Shown piece after piece: positions 10,862 to 22,320 of a stretch of 64,000 bases of DNA. The notes beneath the pieces were generated by a model. That model did no database searches. It was not told where the DNA came from and saw nothing but the letters and a program-made list of their open reading frames with translations. Both the position numbers and the translations under genes were made by a program. The stretch is from Sialis fuliginosa (lineage: Eukaryota; Arthropoda; Insecta; Megaloptera; Sialidae), in assembly GCA_961205875.1 (NCBI GenBank), contig OY540809.1, positions 18,488,267 through 18,552,266 on the forward strand, written 5' to 3'. Positions within the stretch are counted from its first letter, which is position 1; every line of letters starts with the position of its first letter.

Positions 10862-11760
10862 TTTCTATCTGCACTGGTAGATTGTCGCAGATTAGATGAA
10901 GTTGAGTTATCGGTATGGGTGGCTGCATACATTATTTTTCGTCGCTTTGCTGCTTGCACTTGTTGTCCTAGTGCATGCAGTTCATTGAAGTTGCCGGGTG
11001 GTTGATGAAATCGCATTAAGCTAAAGGTTTCATCGTTAACGTGGTTAAAAATAATGCTGCATAAACTAATTTCAGATATATTTAATTGAAGTGCCTTTTC
11101 TTTTTGAATAACGTCGTACGTGAACTCTCTGAAATCTTCGTCTTGACGTTGCCATCGATAAATGAATTCCGATTTCAAAGCTTCGATATCTAACTCGGTC
11201 ATTAATTCACGAAGCATGGCGGTTTTGAGTTGCGGCCACGTACGGAACCGACGGGCGTTACCACCCCACCACTTTGCTAAGTAACCTTCACATTTACTCG
11301 ACAAACGAAAAACTAAATTTCCCGGAGTGATACATTGCAGGTCGTCCACAGCATCAACGGCTTCAATGAAAAGAAGTGTTTGCATTGGATTCAATCCGTT
11401 GATTATTGGAACCCGGTCGAACAGGGATGTGCAATTTTGTTCTTCACTGTTGTTTCGCTCGATTCGCTGACTGGTTAATGAAGACACAAGCCGATTAATC
11501 GATTGTGTAAGCTCGACTTGATACGCTGCAAGACCCGTTAGCGCATAGGTGGTGTCTTCTGGTGATATACTTCGCCCTTCAGTCTGCGTAGCGGTTCGAT
11601 TTGGCGGCGAATTCGCTTCTCTACCAGCGTCTTCATTATCATTGTCAACTTGCTGATGAATAGGAGGTGTGCTATTCTCTGTCAAATATCTCGAAGACGG
11701 TGGCCCTCTAGCTCGACGATCTTCAGCCGTTAGTCTTGGAGGAGAATTGGGAATAGACAT
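10816..11760 (-). CDS. Gypsy gag-like capsid protein
   Basis: A 314-residue frame between the primer site and pol. The N terminus is polar and Pro/Ser-rich (MSIPNSPPRLTAEDR). A central part with LFIEAVDAVDDL, WPQLKTAMLRELMT and EFIYRWQRQDEDFREFTYD resembles the retrotransposon gag capsid core. The C-terminal region is basic (AAKRRKIMYAA) but I see no CCHC zinc knuckle, which many gypsy gags carry. It would form the particle that packages element RNA. Position and core motifs support the call; the exact clade is not assigned. The start is the first ATG after the leader. Confidence 0.85.
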   Translation of the reverse strand: MSIPNSPPRLTAEDRRARGPPSSRYLTENSTPPIHQQVDNDNEDAGREANSPPNRTATQTEGRSISPEDTTYALTGLAAYQVELTQSINRLVSSLTSQRIERNNSEEQNCTSLFDRVPIINGLNPMQTLLFIEAVDAVDDLQCITPGNLVFRLSSKCEGYLAKWWGGNARRFRTWPQLKTAMLRELMTELDIEALKSEFIYRWQRQDEDFREFTYDVIQKEKALQLNISEISLCSIIFNHVNDETFSLMRFHQPPGNFNELHALGQQVQAAKRRKIMYAATHTDNSTSSNLRQSTSADRKCLATKTVQASSSKN

Positions 11761-11913
11761 GGTAAAATAATGGTAGTAGGAATGATGAACAATTATGATA
11801 TAGGATTGTCGTGACTGTATAATTTAGACTAATACAATATATACCGCAATAATTAATATGAATAATAATAATAAACTGAATTACCGAATTACTAGGTTAG
11901 CATTGCATAATAG

Positions 11914-11931
11914 ATCCCGGTTGAGCCCCCA
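11914..11931 (-). promoter_or_regulatory. Primer binding site, tRNA-Pro-like
   Basis: One base inside the 5' LTR the minus strand reads TGGGGGCTCAACCGGGAT. It begins with TGG (pairing the CCA tail) and differs at two bases from the tRNA-Pro site TGGGGGCTCGTCCGGGAT known from murine leukaemia virus. A tRNA-Pro primer is therefore likely, though insect tRNA sequences would be needed to confirm it. Confidence 0.7.
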
Positions 11932-11932
11932 T

Positions 11933-12466
11933 TGTAACAAATAATGCTAACCGTAAAAGATAATAAATTTTATTACAAATTTTATGCAACTAAATGCCAC
12001 AAGTTACATGTGAAATACAAAAAACAGTATAATTAATCAAAAAACGTCACTAGTAGAGTAACAATAATATTTAATAAAATAACACACCCATTAATAGAAT
12101 AGAAATAAGAAAAAAAAAACAATTGATACTAGGACTAATTAACTGCACCGAAAACACTATTTACAGCGCACAAATCTAACAATTTAACACCACAATCACT
12201 ATCACGACGATGTGTGAGGAATAGGTGAATACAGGATCCTCCCTTTTCGTCGCTTCTTCAATAATGAGTGATGAGACTGTGATAGTTACTGATTGACTAT
12301 CGTCGGTGCACTGCCTCGGCTCTCGATGCCACAAGTTTTAGAAATTACGAATGATAAATCTCTACTTGCATAACCCAGAGCAATAATACCATCAAGTTAC
12401 AGCGTAACAAGTACATTAAATAAATTTATTAATTCATTTGAATGCCTATGGAGAAGAACTGTTACA
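11933..12466 (-). repeat. 5' LTR of the gypsy element
   Basis: 534 bp, same ends and, by eye, same sequence as the LTR at 7171-7704. It would hold the promoter and transcription start in element orientation. Confidence 0.95.
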
Positions 12467-12470
12467 TGTT

Positions 12471-14515
12471 AATAAAGGATTCAATACAAGACATATTTAA
12501 CTGCATATATTCTTATTTCAATTTACCTACATTTGTCATGCAGCGGATGTACTATGGGCTTCAGAAATCGTCTGCCACCCTAAATGTTAGAATTGCTTAC
12601 AACAGATTCAAAAATATTAAGATAAACATCATCGGTTATATTTTTCTAAGGTGAAGCTTATATATAGTTACATCATTTTAAATAAAAACACAAATATACG
12701 TCCATTTCATTAGTTATTTTTATATTAAGTTTAACATATATTTAAATACTAAAATTCGAAATATTTATTGCCACAAAATTTACTTATACAATTTTCAATA
12801 GATTACATAATAATTTAATCGCACAAATATATATGAGTACTATATACGTAGAGTACTTCTTTATCTAGTAAATGAGTTTCAAAATATCTGTCTTTGTTTG
12901 GTACATGGATAAATGATATAAATATTATAATAATCAAATGGGAGGACCCCACTAAGTTTGTGATAAGCGAATTGAATGAAAACTGGTCGACCACTTCTGC
13001 ATGCGACTCTACATCTGAACAGTTAGTATGTATATTTAGGTAATAATTTCTACGCGATACGCCACTGATATATATCTAAAATGTCAATTCAACGAACAGA
13101 AGATAAAAAAACCAACTTTAAGAAGGTATAAGTACTTGAGTATCTTGCGTTCAAACACTCGTCTAAGTCCACTCAAACAACAAGCAAAGGTAAATGAGCG
13201 CATCGGGAAAAAGTAGGCAGAAGGTTCTTCTATAAGCGCCTCTCAAGTCAGATTATAAACGGGAAACAAAAGTATTAAAAACATTCAAGTCTCCGTATGT
13301 ACTTGAAAAACCATTTTAACTTCAGATTGTCATCATGTTGGTACCTACTGTACATATAGCGCTGCTTGCTAACTTTACAGACAATAGCAAGTGTAAGAAG
13401 GTATGTAAACAATTCATCGGCGGTTTTTCTCTAAAGAGGAATTATCAAAGTTACTTATTCATGTTACGAAACCGAGGTATTTAAACTTTTTATTCTTTTC
13501 TTTCGGAGAATTTTTCAGTCTGGAAATGTTGATGCAAAAAGTAAATAAACAATTGAAAATCATGTACAATTTTTGTCAGAGAATGTTAACATAAATCAGG
13601 GACCCGATCAACACTGTCCATCCGTCTGTCTGTCACAGTCTTTTAACTACTGAATCGTTTTACCTACAAATTGTAGTTAACAAATATTGAGTGATGTAAA
13701 TACTTTTTGAAACGCAGTTTTTATTAAATCCTGCTGAATAAAGTATCAAATGAAAGCTGACAATTCAAGGAATTTAAATATTACTGATCCATTCCATGGT
13801 GAGAGGTGGGACGTTTTGACTCATTTTTTGACAAACATTCAAATATTTAAAAGTATAAATAAAGCACATCATACATACTGTACTTATGATAGCATTCCTA
13901 GATATATTTTTTTCAGGTATGGTAAAGTGAAAAACGTAACTTTGTTAAATTAATAGATTTGTATGTGTGACGGGTGGGACACGAATTATCCTCCTTAAAT
14001 ACTTATACTTGACGTTGAAATTCAGATTAAATAGATCATCTTAAGCCCTAATTTTATTTTAGTACGCTACATGAATAAATGTAGGTATAAGAATAATATA
14101 GGTGTTTTGATTATTTCCATATCATTTAATTTTCAGTAAAGCCAAGAAGAATAAAGGAAGAACATGACCTTAAAAAAAAACTGTATATAGTAAAAATTTC
14201 TCATCGTGATTTAAGCACGAGTCATTGCTACCAACTTTACAAACAATAGTTCTGAATAAATGTAGGAACGTATAAAACGAGAGCAAAAAAACAATTTCAT
14301 TCTCTTTGTAAAAACCATAGAGTAAACGTACGTTTGGAAATATTATGTCAACGCAAACAGAGAAATTTTAAATATTATCATGAATTCATATTCTCGCTTT
14401 CATTGTTAGTTGTAAAAACAGTTACCTATACTGTAGTAGACAAACATATAATAAAAGTGTTGTTATATCAACAGTTTTATTAATATTATAATTTTGATTT
14501 GATCATATTCCAGCA
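12471..14515. other. AT-rich stretch without recognised gene
   Basis: No supported coding region. A degraded retroposon-like tail with 'tccgtctgtctgtc' lies near 13618-13632. ORFs at 12442-12654 and 13750-13953 are short and unremarkable; the first starts inside the LTR. Confidence 0.5.
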
Positions 14516-15235
14516 GAGGGGTGAGTGGGGTAATCAAGAACGCGGGGTAGTCGCGAATTTAGTGGTTTCTGTGTGTTATGAGAGGAAAGCTAATGTTCTC
14601 TCTATGTTTATCGTAGTATCGGACCGTTAACGTTCAATGTAGATCACGCTCATAGTACAAAATAAGCTTAATTCTATTTTTATATCATATTTCATCTATT
14701 TTTTTATTAATATAAAAGCAAGCCTCGAAGAGTATTTGATGCAAGGCTTCGAACCGGAACTGAACATAAAACCGAAAAAACCGTTATTTTTTGCCGGAAT
14801 GAAAACCGGAACAGAACCGAAATAAAAATATAGTTTTTTTCGGTTCAGTACATGTTAAAATACGCACGTTAACATGATCTTCTTTCCCACTTCAATTGTC
14901 GTACGGACTATCATACAAGTACCATTAAATGTTCTAAATTATGGTAGATTTTTTTATTTTAATACAAATAACTTTTTTTTAATTAATCACTCGGAGCTGA
15001 ACCGAAAACCGTTATTTTTTTCGGAACGAAAACCGGAACCGAACCGAAATATATTTTTTTACTCGAACCAGAACGAAAACCGAAACGAAAAAAACAGCGG
15101 TTCGAAGCCCTGATTTGATGTCACCTGTATTGTTTATTATATGATCCTAACCTAAAAAAATGTTTATTTTTTTCAAGCTCGTGGGGTAATGACGAACGAA
15201 TTAAATGGGGTAATTCCAAATGTTGTAAAAAAAAT
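14516..15235 (-). mobile_element. MI element copy 2, truncated, split by a hAT MITE
   Basis: The left end gaggggtgagtggggtaatc matches the right terminal repeat of MI at 48530-49218 in opposite orientation. The match continues through 'cgaatttagtgg', the region around the hAT insertion and 'ggggtaatgacgaac'. It fades after about 15235, so the other end is missing. A hAT-like MITE sits at 14742-15112. Confidence 0.75.
14742..15112. mobile_element. 371-bp hAT MITE with GAACCG-rich interior
   Basis: Ends are CAAGGCTTCGAACC and complement CAGGGCTTCGAACC, flanked by the exact 8-bp duplication ATTTGATG (14734-14741, 15113-15120). The paralogous MI copy shows the unoccupied site once, as CATCAAAT at 49077-49084. 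Much of the element consists of degenerate 'gaaccgaaa'/'ccggaac' units on both sides, with a unique AT-rich centre. The 79-codon ORF across it is a translation of these units, not a gene. Confidence 0.9.
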
Positions 15236-15272
15236 ATTAATTTAAAATTTTATTTTTAATGATTCATAACAG

Positions 15273-15696
15273 AGAAATATCTGCCAAAAGTGTCATGGGA
15301 CTTTCTTATACGTATTACAATGATTGAACAGTGTACGTGTCTGCCATAGATACCATGGGACTTTCTTATACTTAATAATGATTGGGTAATTATGTAAAAA
15401 AATGATTTTTGGTTAATTCATAAATGATATAAAAAATAAACGGGACAAAAATTATAAATAATAATATACTCGACAATTTTTATCCAAAACATTTTTTCCT
15501 TATTCATACCATTTCAAAAATAACTCGAAAATTAAAAAAAAAATCGTAAGTAACATTTTATGTCCTATTAATTTTTTTATTACTTTTATTAGTTTGTCAA
15601 AAATATTTTTTTGATAAAATTAGAAACGCGTGCACTGTTTACTGTCAGTATTACGTATAAGAAATTCCCGTAGCACTCATGGCAGATATTTTGTAA
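15273..15696. mobile_element. 424-bp foldback MITE
   Basis: About 65 bp at each end are inverted copies: 'aaatatctgccaaaagtg' and 'ggactttcttatacgta' on the left, with complements on the right ('tacgtataagaaattccc', 'catggcagatatttt'). The 'gggactttcttatac' block recurs in direct orientation at 15357-15371. A half copy lies at 19673-19750. Target duplication not resolved. Confidence 0.65.
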
Positions 15697-16374
15697 ATAT
15701 TTAAAATAAATAATTAGAATAATATCATTTTATCCTAATCCACTTCTGCCCAAATAATAATTACACCCACTTGACATCAAAGCAAAAACAGAAACCATTC
15801 CAATAAAATACGTCATAGTAATTTCAAAATGTTATTGAAAACTGAAAACCGCATAATCATCGTCTTTTTTTCCTACAACCCCAAACGACTTCTTGTAACA
15901 ATTCTAATGATCTATTCATACCAACCGAGAGACCTACCACTCCATTCAGCTCCTACGAGCTGTTTCTAATTCTGGCTAACTCTGTATAATACTAAATAAT
16001 AACATATTATTACTTAGACAAATTGAAGTTAATTAACAGTTACGTATTTAAATTAAACAGTACTTGTATGTAACTATCAAAGTAGAAATACGTTCTTGTG
16101 TCTAAATGAATAGGATCATATCAAAGTTATAGTATTTAACCCTACAGTACTGACGCCGGGACTCTTAGCCCTTCACGAAATTATCAATTTATTCTAGACT
16201 CGGGAATTACTGAACCGATTTCAATGCGGTTTTCATCAATATTTTTCTATGCAAATTCGTAACTATTAATATTTTATGGAAACCTAAGATTTAACTTCAA
16301 GACTAACAAAATCATCATTTAAATAAACACATAGTAGTCATAGAATACAAATTCTATAATTTACAAGAATTTAT

Positions 16375-17110
16375 GGTTGTTGAATGGATTTAATCCTGTT
16401 TTCACTAATGGATAAGTTAAGTTAAGGTGTATAATTTATAGATATTTTGTGTAAATTTCATAAAGTCGAAAAAAAACAATTCAACAGTAAACCGTGTGTT
16501 GTGAGCATATTAAGTGGGTATGTTGGGTGGGTGTTTTGGGTGGACATATTGAGTACGTTTACACAGCGCTGTTATTCCGGTTTTATTATAACCGATGTAG
16601 TTAAACCGTTTTAAGTGGTGCTGTTTACACATACGAGAATAAGTGACGTCAGCTGGAATTATAATTCCGATTTGAAATAAGTTCGATGGCGTACCAACAA
16701 GAAATCTCAAAAATATTTCGTCTCCTTTACGTCCCACGAATCACGTTTCTTTTGTTTTCCATTTCTTCGTCGTAGGTGTTTTAACCATATTTTAACTGAC
16801 AACGCTTTTTCAAATGTTAATGCGAAGTACTTAGGTTGGCTAAATAGATATAACTATGTCCATGCAGTTTACACGCATTTTTATTCCTGCTCTATTCCGG
16901 TTTACATATGCTATTCCTGTAGACCAAGAGGAATAGCATAACTAAATCTGATTAGTTATGTCGGGTGTAAAGTGCCGTTTACACGAACTTTTACACCCGG
17001 TTTTATTACATCGGTTATAGTTAAACCGGAATAACGGCGCTGTGTACTCAATGAATATTTTAGGTCACTATATGATTTTGTGTAGCACCAATGCGCTAAT
17101 TGTAAATAAA
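16375..17110 (+). repeat. R6 repeat copy, interrupted by a MITE
   Basis: The block 'ctaatggataagttaagtt', 'ggtgtataattta', 'gtgtaaatttcataaagtcg' and 'ccgtgtgttgtg' matches 39413-39620 and 56638-56885. The R6 tail 'caatgcgctaattg' appears only after the foldback at 16548-17053, so that element probably landed within R6. Confidence 0.6.
16548..17053. mobile_element. About 506-bp foldback MITE
   Basis: The left end 'ttgagtacgtttacacagcg' and right end 'cggcgctgtgtactcaa' are inverted, followed by inverted 'ttattccggtttta' and 'taaaccggaataac' blocks. Several further internal inverted blocks repeat 'gtttacac', 'attccggttta' and 'gaatagcat'. A short minus ORF at 16510-16737 is incidental. Class uncertain; the ends resemble PIF/Harbinger MITEs. 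Confidence 0.6.
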
Positions 17111-17787
17111 TTTACAATTTTATTTTTAACTTGGTATTAATATTAAACTATTTTTATTATATTTACTAACATAATAATGTACAAAAAGCATGTTCTAAAC
17201 ATAAAAATTTACAGCAATTTTCACAATAATATCGAACCTAATGGGCCAAATTCTTAATTTTTAATACAATAAGTATGTGACACAAACGACAGCAATAAGC
17301 AATCAGAATACACTAAACATAATTCTAGGAAGGTATCTAATTAGTTACGGTGTACCCCCCATTCTACACAATGTTGTAGTAATAATAAAATTCTCGAGAC
17401 TTGAGAGACCGTGCGTCAGTAGTGGAGGGTTAACAGGTTCTCTGTCTTTGTTGTTCGCTGGGGAATTTATCAATTTTCAATTATGTGTGATGTATCTGAC
17501 AGAGATTTCGTTTCGAATTTACAGAACAGGATGTATGTGAAACATATATTTAATGTCGTTAGTAATTATTATATACTATATGTATTTATAGGTACAGGGG
17601 TTAAATGATTTTGTTGGTTAAAAAAACAATAACTTTCTTTTTTCTTTTTAAACAGAAAATACTAAACATTAACAATTTAGGTATGTATTGAAAATCAATT
17701 TATCATTATGACGATTCAAATAGTTTTTACTTTTTTTTATACATACATGAAATATACAGACTACAGACCTATATAATGTAAAATAAA

Positions 17788-18055
17788 TAGAGATTTGAAA
17801 AATAGTTTTTCAACTTTTGCGTAAAAATGCATTTATTGTAATTTTTATTACAAATCTCCACCGTTTTCAGAAAATTGGTTCGATTGAACACAATTTGAAA
17901 TCAACTATTTGCAACTACCTTTCAAACTATTTGCGACACTTTTTACTGCTTCGTTTGCACTAATTATTATCAAATCGTAAAAAAAACTATTTTCCGAAAA
18001 AAAATTCAACTAGTAACTATTTCATTGAAAATAACAACTATTTTTCCAATCTCTA
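17788..18055. mobile_element. 268-bp MITE, possibly hAT
   Basis: The left end TAGAGATTTGAAAAATAG and complement of the right end TAGAGATTGGAAAAATAG are inverted repeats. The interior repeats 'caactattt' words. The word ATAATGTA occurs near both flanks (17773-17780, 18056-18063), but seven extra bases separate it from the left end, so the duplication is tentative. Confidence 0.55.
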
Positions 18056-18120
18056 ATAATGTATAATAAAGTACCTACAGTGATCATGAAAAAATTCAAA
18101 CTCGAGATTTTAATGGAATT

Positions 18121-18173
18121 ACACGTTTTGAGGGTCCTTGAATAACGTACGACATATCTCAATGACGTCTGTC

Positions 18174-18221
<48 letters not shown>

Positions 18222-18705
18222 TGTGTGAATGCTCTACAGTCAAAACGGTGAGACTTATAGACATAAAAATTTTAACTTAAGGTTCTTGTATACCATCACC
18301 TAACCGGAAACGGATGTTTACTAATGTCAATTTTTGAATTGTTCGAATTATGTTTTAATCGGTATGTATTAGAAAAAAATGTTTTAGATACAAGTTAAAG
18401 AGAATATTATTATCTATAATTTTTGTTGCAACCATTTAAAACAAATGTGTAAGGAAATAATCATTTTTTTATATTAAATTTCAAATGCTCCATATCAGAA
18501 AAAATGTTTATAATAAAAGCTGCAGAGAACATTATTTTCTGTAGTTTACGCGTATTAATTGTTTTCTACCTTTTATCAATTAATCAAAAAAAATTGAAAC
18601 AGAAAAATGATTATATCGATTTATAATAAAAACGTTTGAAATAAAATCACAGAGTAGAATTAAAATATATATCTAACATTGTGCCGACCAGGGCAGTTTA
18701 TTTTT
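18121..18705 (+). repeat. R4 repeat copy 1 with expanded GT tract
   Basis: The order 'aatgacgtctgtctg', GT tract, 'cggaaacggatgtttact', then 'gatacaagttaaagagaata' matches the complement of 23280-23425 and the copy at 19861-20565. It ends with 'gtgccgaccagggcagttta'. No coding capacity. Confidence 0.6.
18175..18228. repeat. (TG)n microsatellite
   Basis: About 27 TG units, interrupted near the right end. It occupies the place where the related copy near 23390 has only a short mixed GTCTGTGTGTCTGTC tract. Confidence 0.95.
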
Positions 18706-18787
18706 ATTAATATTTTGAATTTTACTGAAAACATTTTTTAAGAGAATGCTAGTTTTATTACCGATCCTGTTTCAATAATAATAAAAA

Positions 18788-19175
18788 ATGACAAGTGCGA
18801 GTAGAACTCGCGCCCTGAGGGTTCCGTTTTCCCAGTTTTGCATTGTTTTTTTGCAATACTTATCTCAATTTGCTTAAAAAATCTTGTTTTTTTTTTTTTA
18901 ATTGGCATATTAAATGTCATTTTGACGTGTACATAAAATTTGATTTATATTGAAATTGTCAAAAAATTTAAAATATACGAAAAACTATCCAGGTGCGTTT
19001 TAAAAAAAATTCGAACTAATATTTTTAAATAAAATTGCATAAAAATTAAATGGTTAATCAATGCCAGGCAATTTATCTGAACACTTTATCAGCTTTTATT
19101 TAAATTGTTCAATAATTAACTACCTTTGGTAAATTTAGCACGAGAAAACACTGTGCATTTACTTGGCAGATGTTT
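18788..19175 (+). repeat. R3 head joined to R2 tail
   Basis: It begins with the R3 head 'acaagtgcgagtagaactcg' and 'ccctgagggttccgtt'. It then passes into the R2 distal part ('tgtcattttgacgtgtac', 'tttagcacgagaaaacactg', 'tttacttggcagatgttt') found at 28900-29145 and 47690-47800. Either R2 and R3 share a module or the two fragments were joined by insertion or deletion. Confidence 0.5.
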
Positions 19176-19672
19176 ATTAACAAGAAATATTTTTCAAGAT
19201 AAAATTCTTATCTTATTAAATATTGAGAATCCCTGTTTCAGAATCCAGACTCACAACGTATTCATGCTTGTACAACATCCCTCTTAGCTTTTACACAAAA
19301 CAGTATCACAGTGATAAATACTGTCAAATTGCATCGTTTGGCATTGACAATCAACTTCACTTGTCAGCAAACAATTACAGCCGTCCAAATACAATACAAA
19401 ACTCAATGTATTCAAACGTAACGAAAAAATGTTTGGTCCGCTTCATGAAATCTGTTGGACCAAATACACCCTTTGCAATCCTATAACATTAAGCAGAATG
19501 AAACTTTATGTGGTCCAATCAGAGAATATATTTGACCAGTATAATACTAAGAAATGTTATGTTTGTGTACAGTATTTATTTTTTCTTATATCAATTTAAA
19601 CATTTTTAGGTCATCAACTACACATAATGATGCAGGTAAAATTATACATGACAGATCAAGTTTACTAAAACA

Positions 19673-19860
19673 AAATATCTGCTGTGGGAGCCACGGGACT
19701 TTCTTATACGTAATACTGACAGTGAATAGTGCACGTGATTCTTATTTTATTAAAACATATTTCTGAGAAACTAATAAAAGATAGAATAAAATGGATGGAA
19801 CATAAACTATAGATAATAATATTCTCTACAACATGTATCAAATTAATTCTTTTAAACGTA
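19673..19860 (+). repeat. Half copy of the 15273 foldback family
   Basis: 'aaatatctgctgtgggagcc', 'acgggactttcttatacgt' and 'aatagtgcacgtg' match one arm of 15273-15696. The other arm is absent. Confidence 0.5.
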
Positions 19861-20565
19861 ATTACTTAACCGGAAACGGATGTTTACTCTTGTCAATTTT
19901 TGAATTTTCGAATTTTTTTGAAATAAAAAAAATGTTTAAGGGGTTACATATCTACATTTTATCTATTAATTAATTTTTGACAATTTTTTTATTGACTTAA
20001 ATTAAATCTTTAAAATGATATTCAAAAGGAATTATAAACTATTAAGAAATAATCGATTTTCTATAATTTTTTAATTTTTCGAACTATTTTTTAAACGGTA
20101 CATATTAATAAAATGTTTTAGATACAAGTTATAGAGAATACTATTATCTATAATTCTTGTTAATCATATTTGAAAAAAAATTGTGTAAGGAAATAATCAT
20201 TTTTTTAAATTTTATTTCAAATGGTTCATAACAGAAAAAAATGTTTACAATAAAAGTTGTAGAGAACGTTATTATCTTTTATATGAATTAACCAAAACAT
20301 AATTATAGTTTTTATTTAAAAATAATTTTAATAATATGAATTATCTATAACCTATGAAAAAAGCATTTAAAACGTCTTAAACTGTTGAGATATTAAATAA
20401 ATAAGAAGCCTTTTTTAAACTGAAAAATTATGATACCGATTTATAATAAAATCAAAGAATAGAATTAAAATGTAATGTAGTTTATATTCAAAGTGTTAAC
20501 TTAAGTAATTTCTTCTGTATCATGACATGATGTATAAAAAAGTCGTGTGCCGAATAGGGCAGTTT
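19861..20565 (+). repeat. R4 repeat copy 2
   Basis: 'taaccggaaacggatgttta', 'gatacaagttatagagaata' and the terminal 'cgaatagggcagtttttt' match copy 1 at 18296-18705. A piece at 19935-20045 ('taaggggttacat...ttcaaaaggaatta') is shared with 26743-26840 and looks like a separate inserted fragment. Confidence 0.55.
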
Positions 20566-20569
20566 TTTT

Positions 20570-22320
20570 TAATTAGTGTTTTTATCATCAATGCATTAGC
20601 GAAAACAATTAAATTAAAACTAAAGGAATTCAAATAAACTACGAAAACAATGTTAACTATGAGTATAATATATCACTTGCATGTTCTTTTGTAATAAAAA
20701 AACACTATTTATTTTGTATTTATGAGAACTTATAAAAATATGACAGTGTATTTCCTATATTATAATTAAATATTAAGAATGATAATCAGTAAGTTAATTT
20801 AACTGGGTAAGTAATTATATCTACATATAGGTCATTGACTAATTATAAAAAAATGAATTTAATATAGAATTTAACACAAAAAAATCGATTCTAATTACAA
20901 ACATATTATTTTAAATATGAGATAAAGTTCTATGTATTTCAAGTATTTACTAACAAAAAAGCAGAGAGCTCTAAACGACTGCTTAAATATTTTATTAGCA
21001 ATTGTTCTCTGTTGTGAATATAAATTTCTGGGTGTGTTTTGTATATTTCGACCGCTATCTATCTTTCAACCCTATATTTGTTTCCTTTACGATTCTGAAT
21101 TCGATTTATGTTTAAGTAAATATTTTACTACAAAAATATAGAGTGTTTTAGTATCATTATATAGAATTAGTTATGCTATTTCATTTAAAATAAATGTACG
21201 TATCTACACTACCGTAAAATTCTTTGACTGCCTTTTAGTAATTTTGATTCTATAGGTTTTTCAGACGATTTTCTACATATTAGTCATAAAATTAATCATT
21301 AAGAATGTTATTTTAATAGAATATAGTTTATCGAATATATCAAATTAGTTACTTTTCCTGAATATAAAAGCAGTAAAATCATTTTTCAACATAAAAAAGC
21401 AGTAACTTTTAAACTATACTGCTTTTATCTACCGAAAAATATACGTACAATATTCACAATCATTCCAAGTTCTTATAATTTCGAAAATATAGTTTTAAAA
21501 AATTATCTACTTCAAATAAATAATACAATTGTTTTTATTTTTTATTGTAATTATTCTTCAATCACTTTATAATTATTAAGTGTCATAAAAATTAATTTTA
21601 AAATGTTAATTTCTATTTAAGATTTTGTAGTTCGATACTCATTAAACAAAGATTATTGTATTACTAACTTTTATTTTCATCTCAATTAAATACATTTAAA
21701 AAAATCTGAATTTTTATTCTGCATTATCTCTTACAAAAAAATTATTTAAATAAATAAAACAGTGGAAAAAAGCAATACTTCTGTTTTTTACAGAGTACAA
21801 AGGCAGTAAACCACATCTGACTGATTTTAAATTTCCAGAAATAAAAATCAGTAAGTCACTGAATTTAGGCATTTTGATGAATTGTAAACTAAAATTACAC
21901 TCAAATGACATATAATGAAGTTATATAACTTATCATTGGTCGCTAAATAAATTTTATGAAAAAATATATTATTAATTCAGTTTAAAAAAATCAAAAACTT
22001 CGAGTTTTCTTCGTTTTTACTTTTTACACTTTACCGCCCTTTACCTGTACATTTCTGATAGTAAAAATATTTTTTTAAGCTACACACAGATTGTTCTGAG
22101 TTTATTTTTTTCGATTTTATTAGAAAAAATCAATTTTAAAATCTTGTTATCAGGAAATTTGATGTAATTTGATGCAAATATGTGAATATGACGTATTTTT
22201 TAAACGCGCGTAATTTTGACATTCTTTGACCAAATTAAAGAATATTTAGAAAAAATACTACATAAGAAAACGAAAAAATGAACTATTTTTAATAATATCA
22301 ATATTTTTCAAAAAATATAT
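20570..22320. other. Very AT-rich stretch without gene
   Basis: No supported feature. 'gcagtaaa' and 'cagtaac' words recur between about 21370 and 21850, but no ends or unit length could be fixed. Confidence 0.4.

Larger units (their letters stand above)
7171..12466 (-). mobile_element. Ty3/gypsy LTR retrotransposon, looks whole
   Basis: A 5296-bp element in minus orientation. Two 534-bp LTRs (7171-7704 and 11933-12466) begin TGTAACA and end TGTTACA. They look identical by eye. The host tetramer TGTT flanks both sides (7167-7170, 12467-12470). Reading 5' to 3' on the minus strand: 5' LTR, primer site, gag, pol (protease, reverse transcriptase, RNase H, integrase), polypurine tract, 3' LTR. 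The protease-RT-RNase H-integrase order is the Ty3/gypsy order. There is no env-like frame. Both frames are open end to end, so no breaks were noticed. Near-identical LTRs imply recent insertion. I did not assign a clade. Confidence 0.95.

Noticed and set aside
14874-15113. 79-codon ORF rich in Glu, Asn and Arg
   Set aside because: Translation of the GAACCG-like units of a hAT MITE.
18022-18264. 80-codon ORF with a His-Thr run
   Set aside because: Translation of the GT microsatellite.
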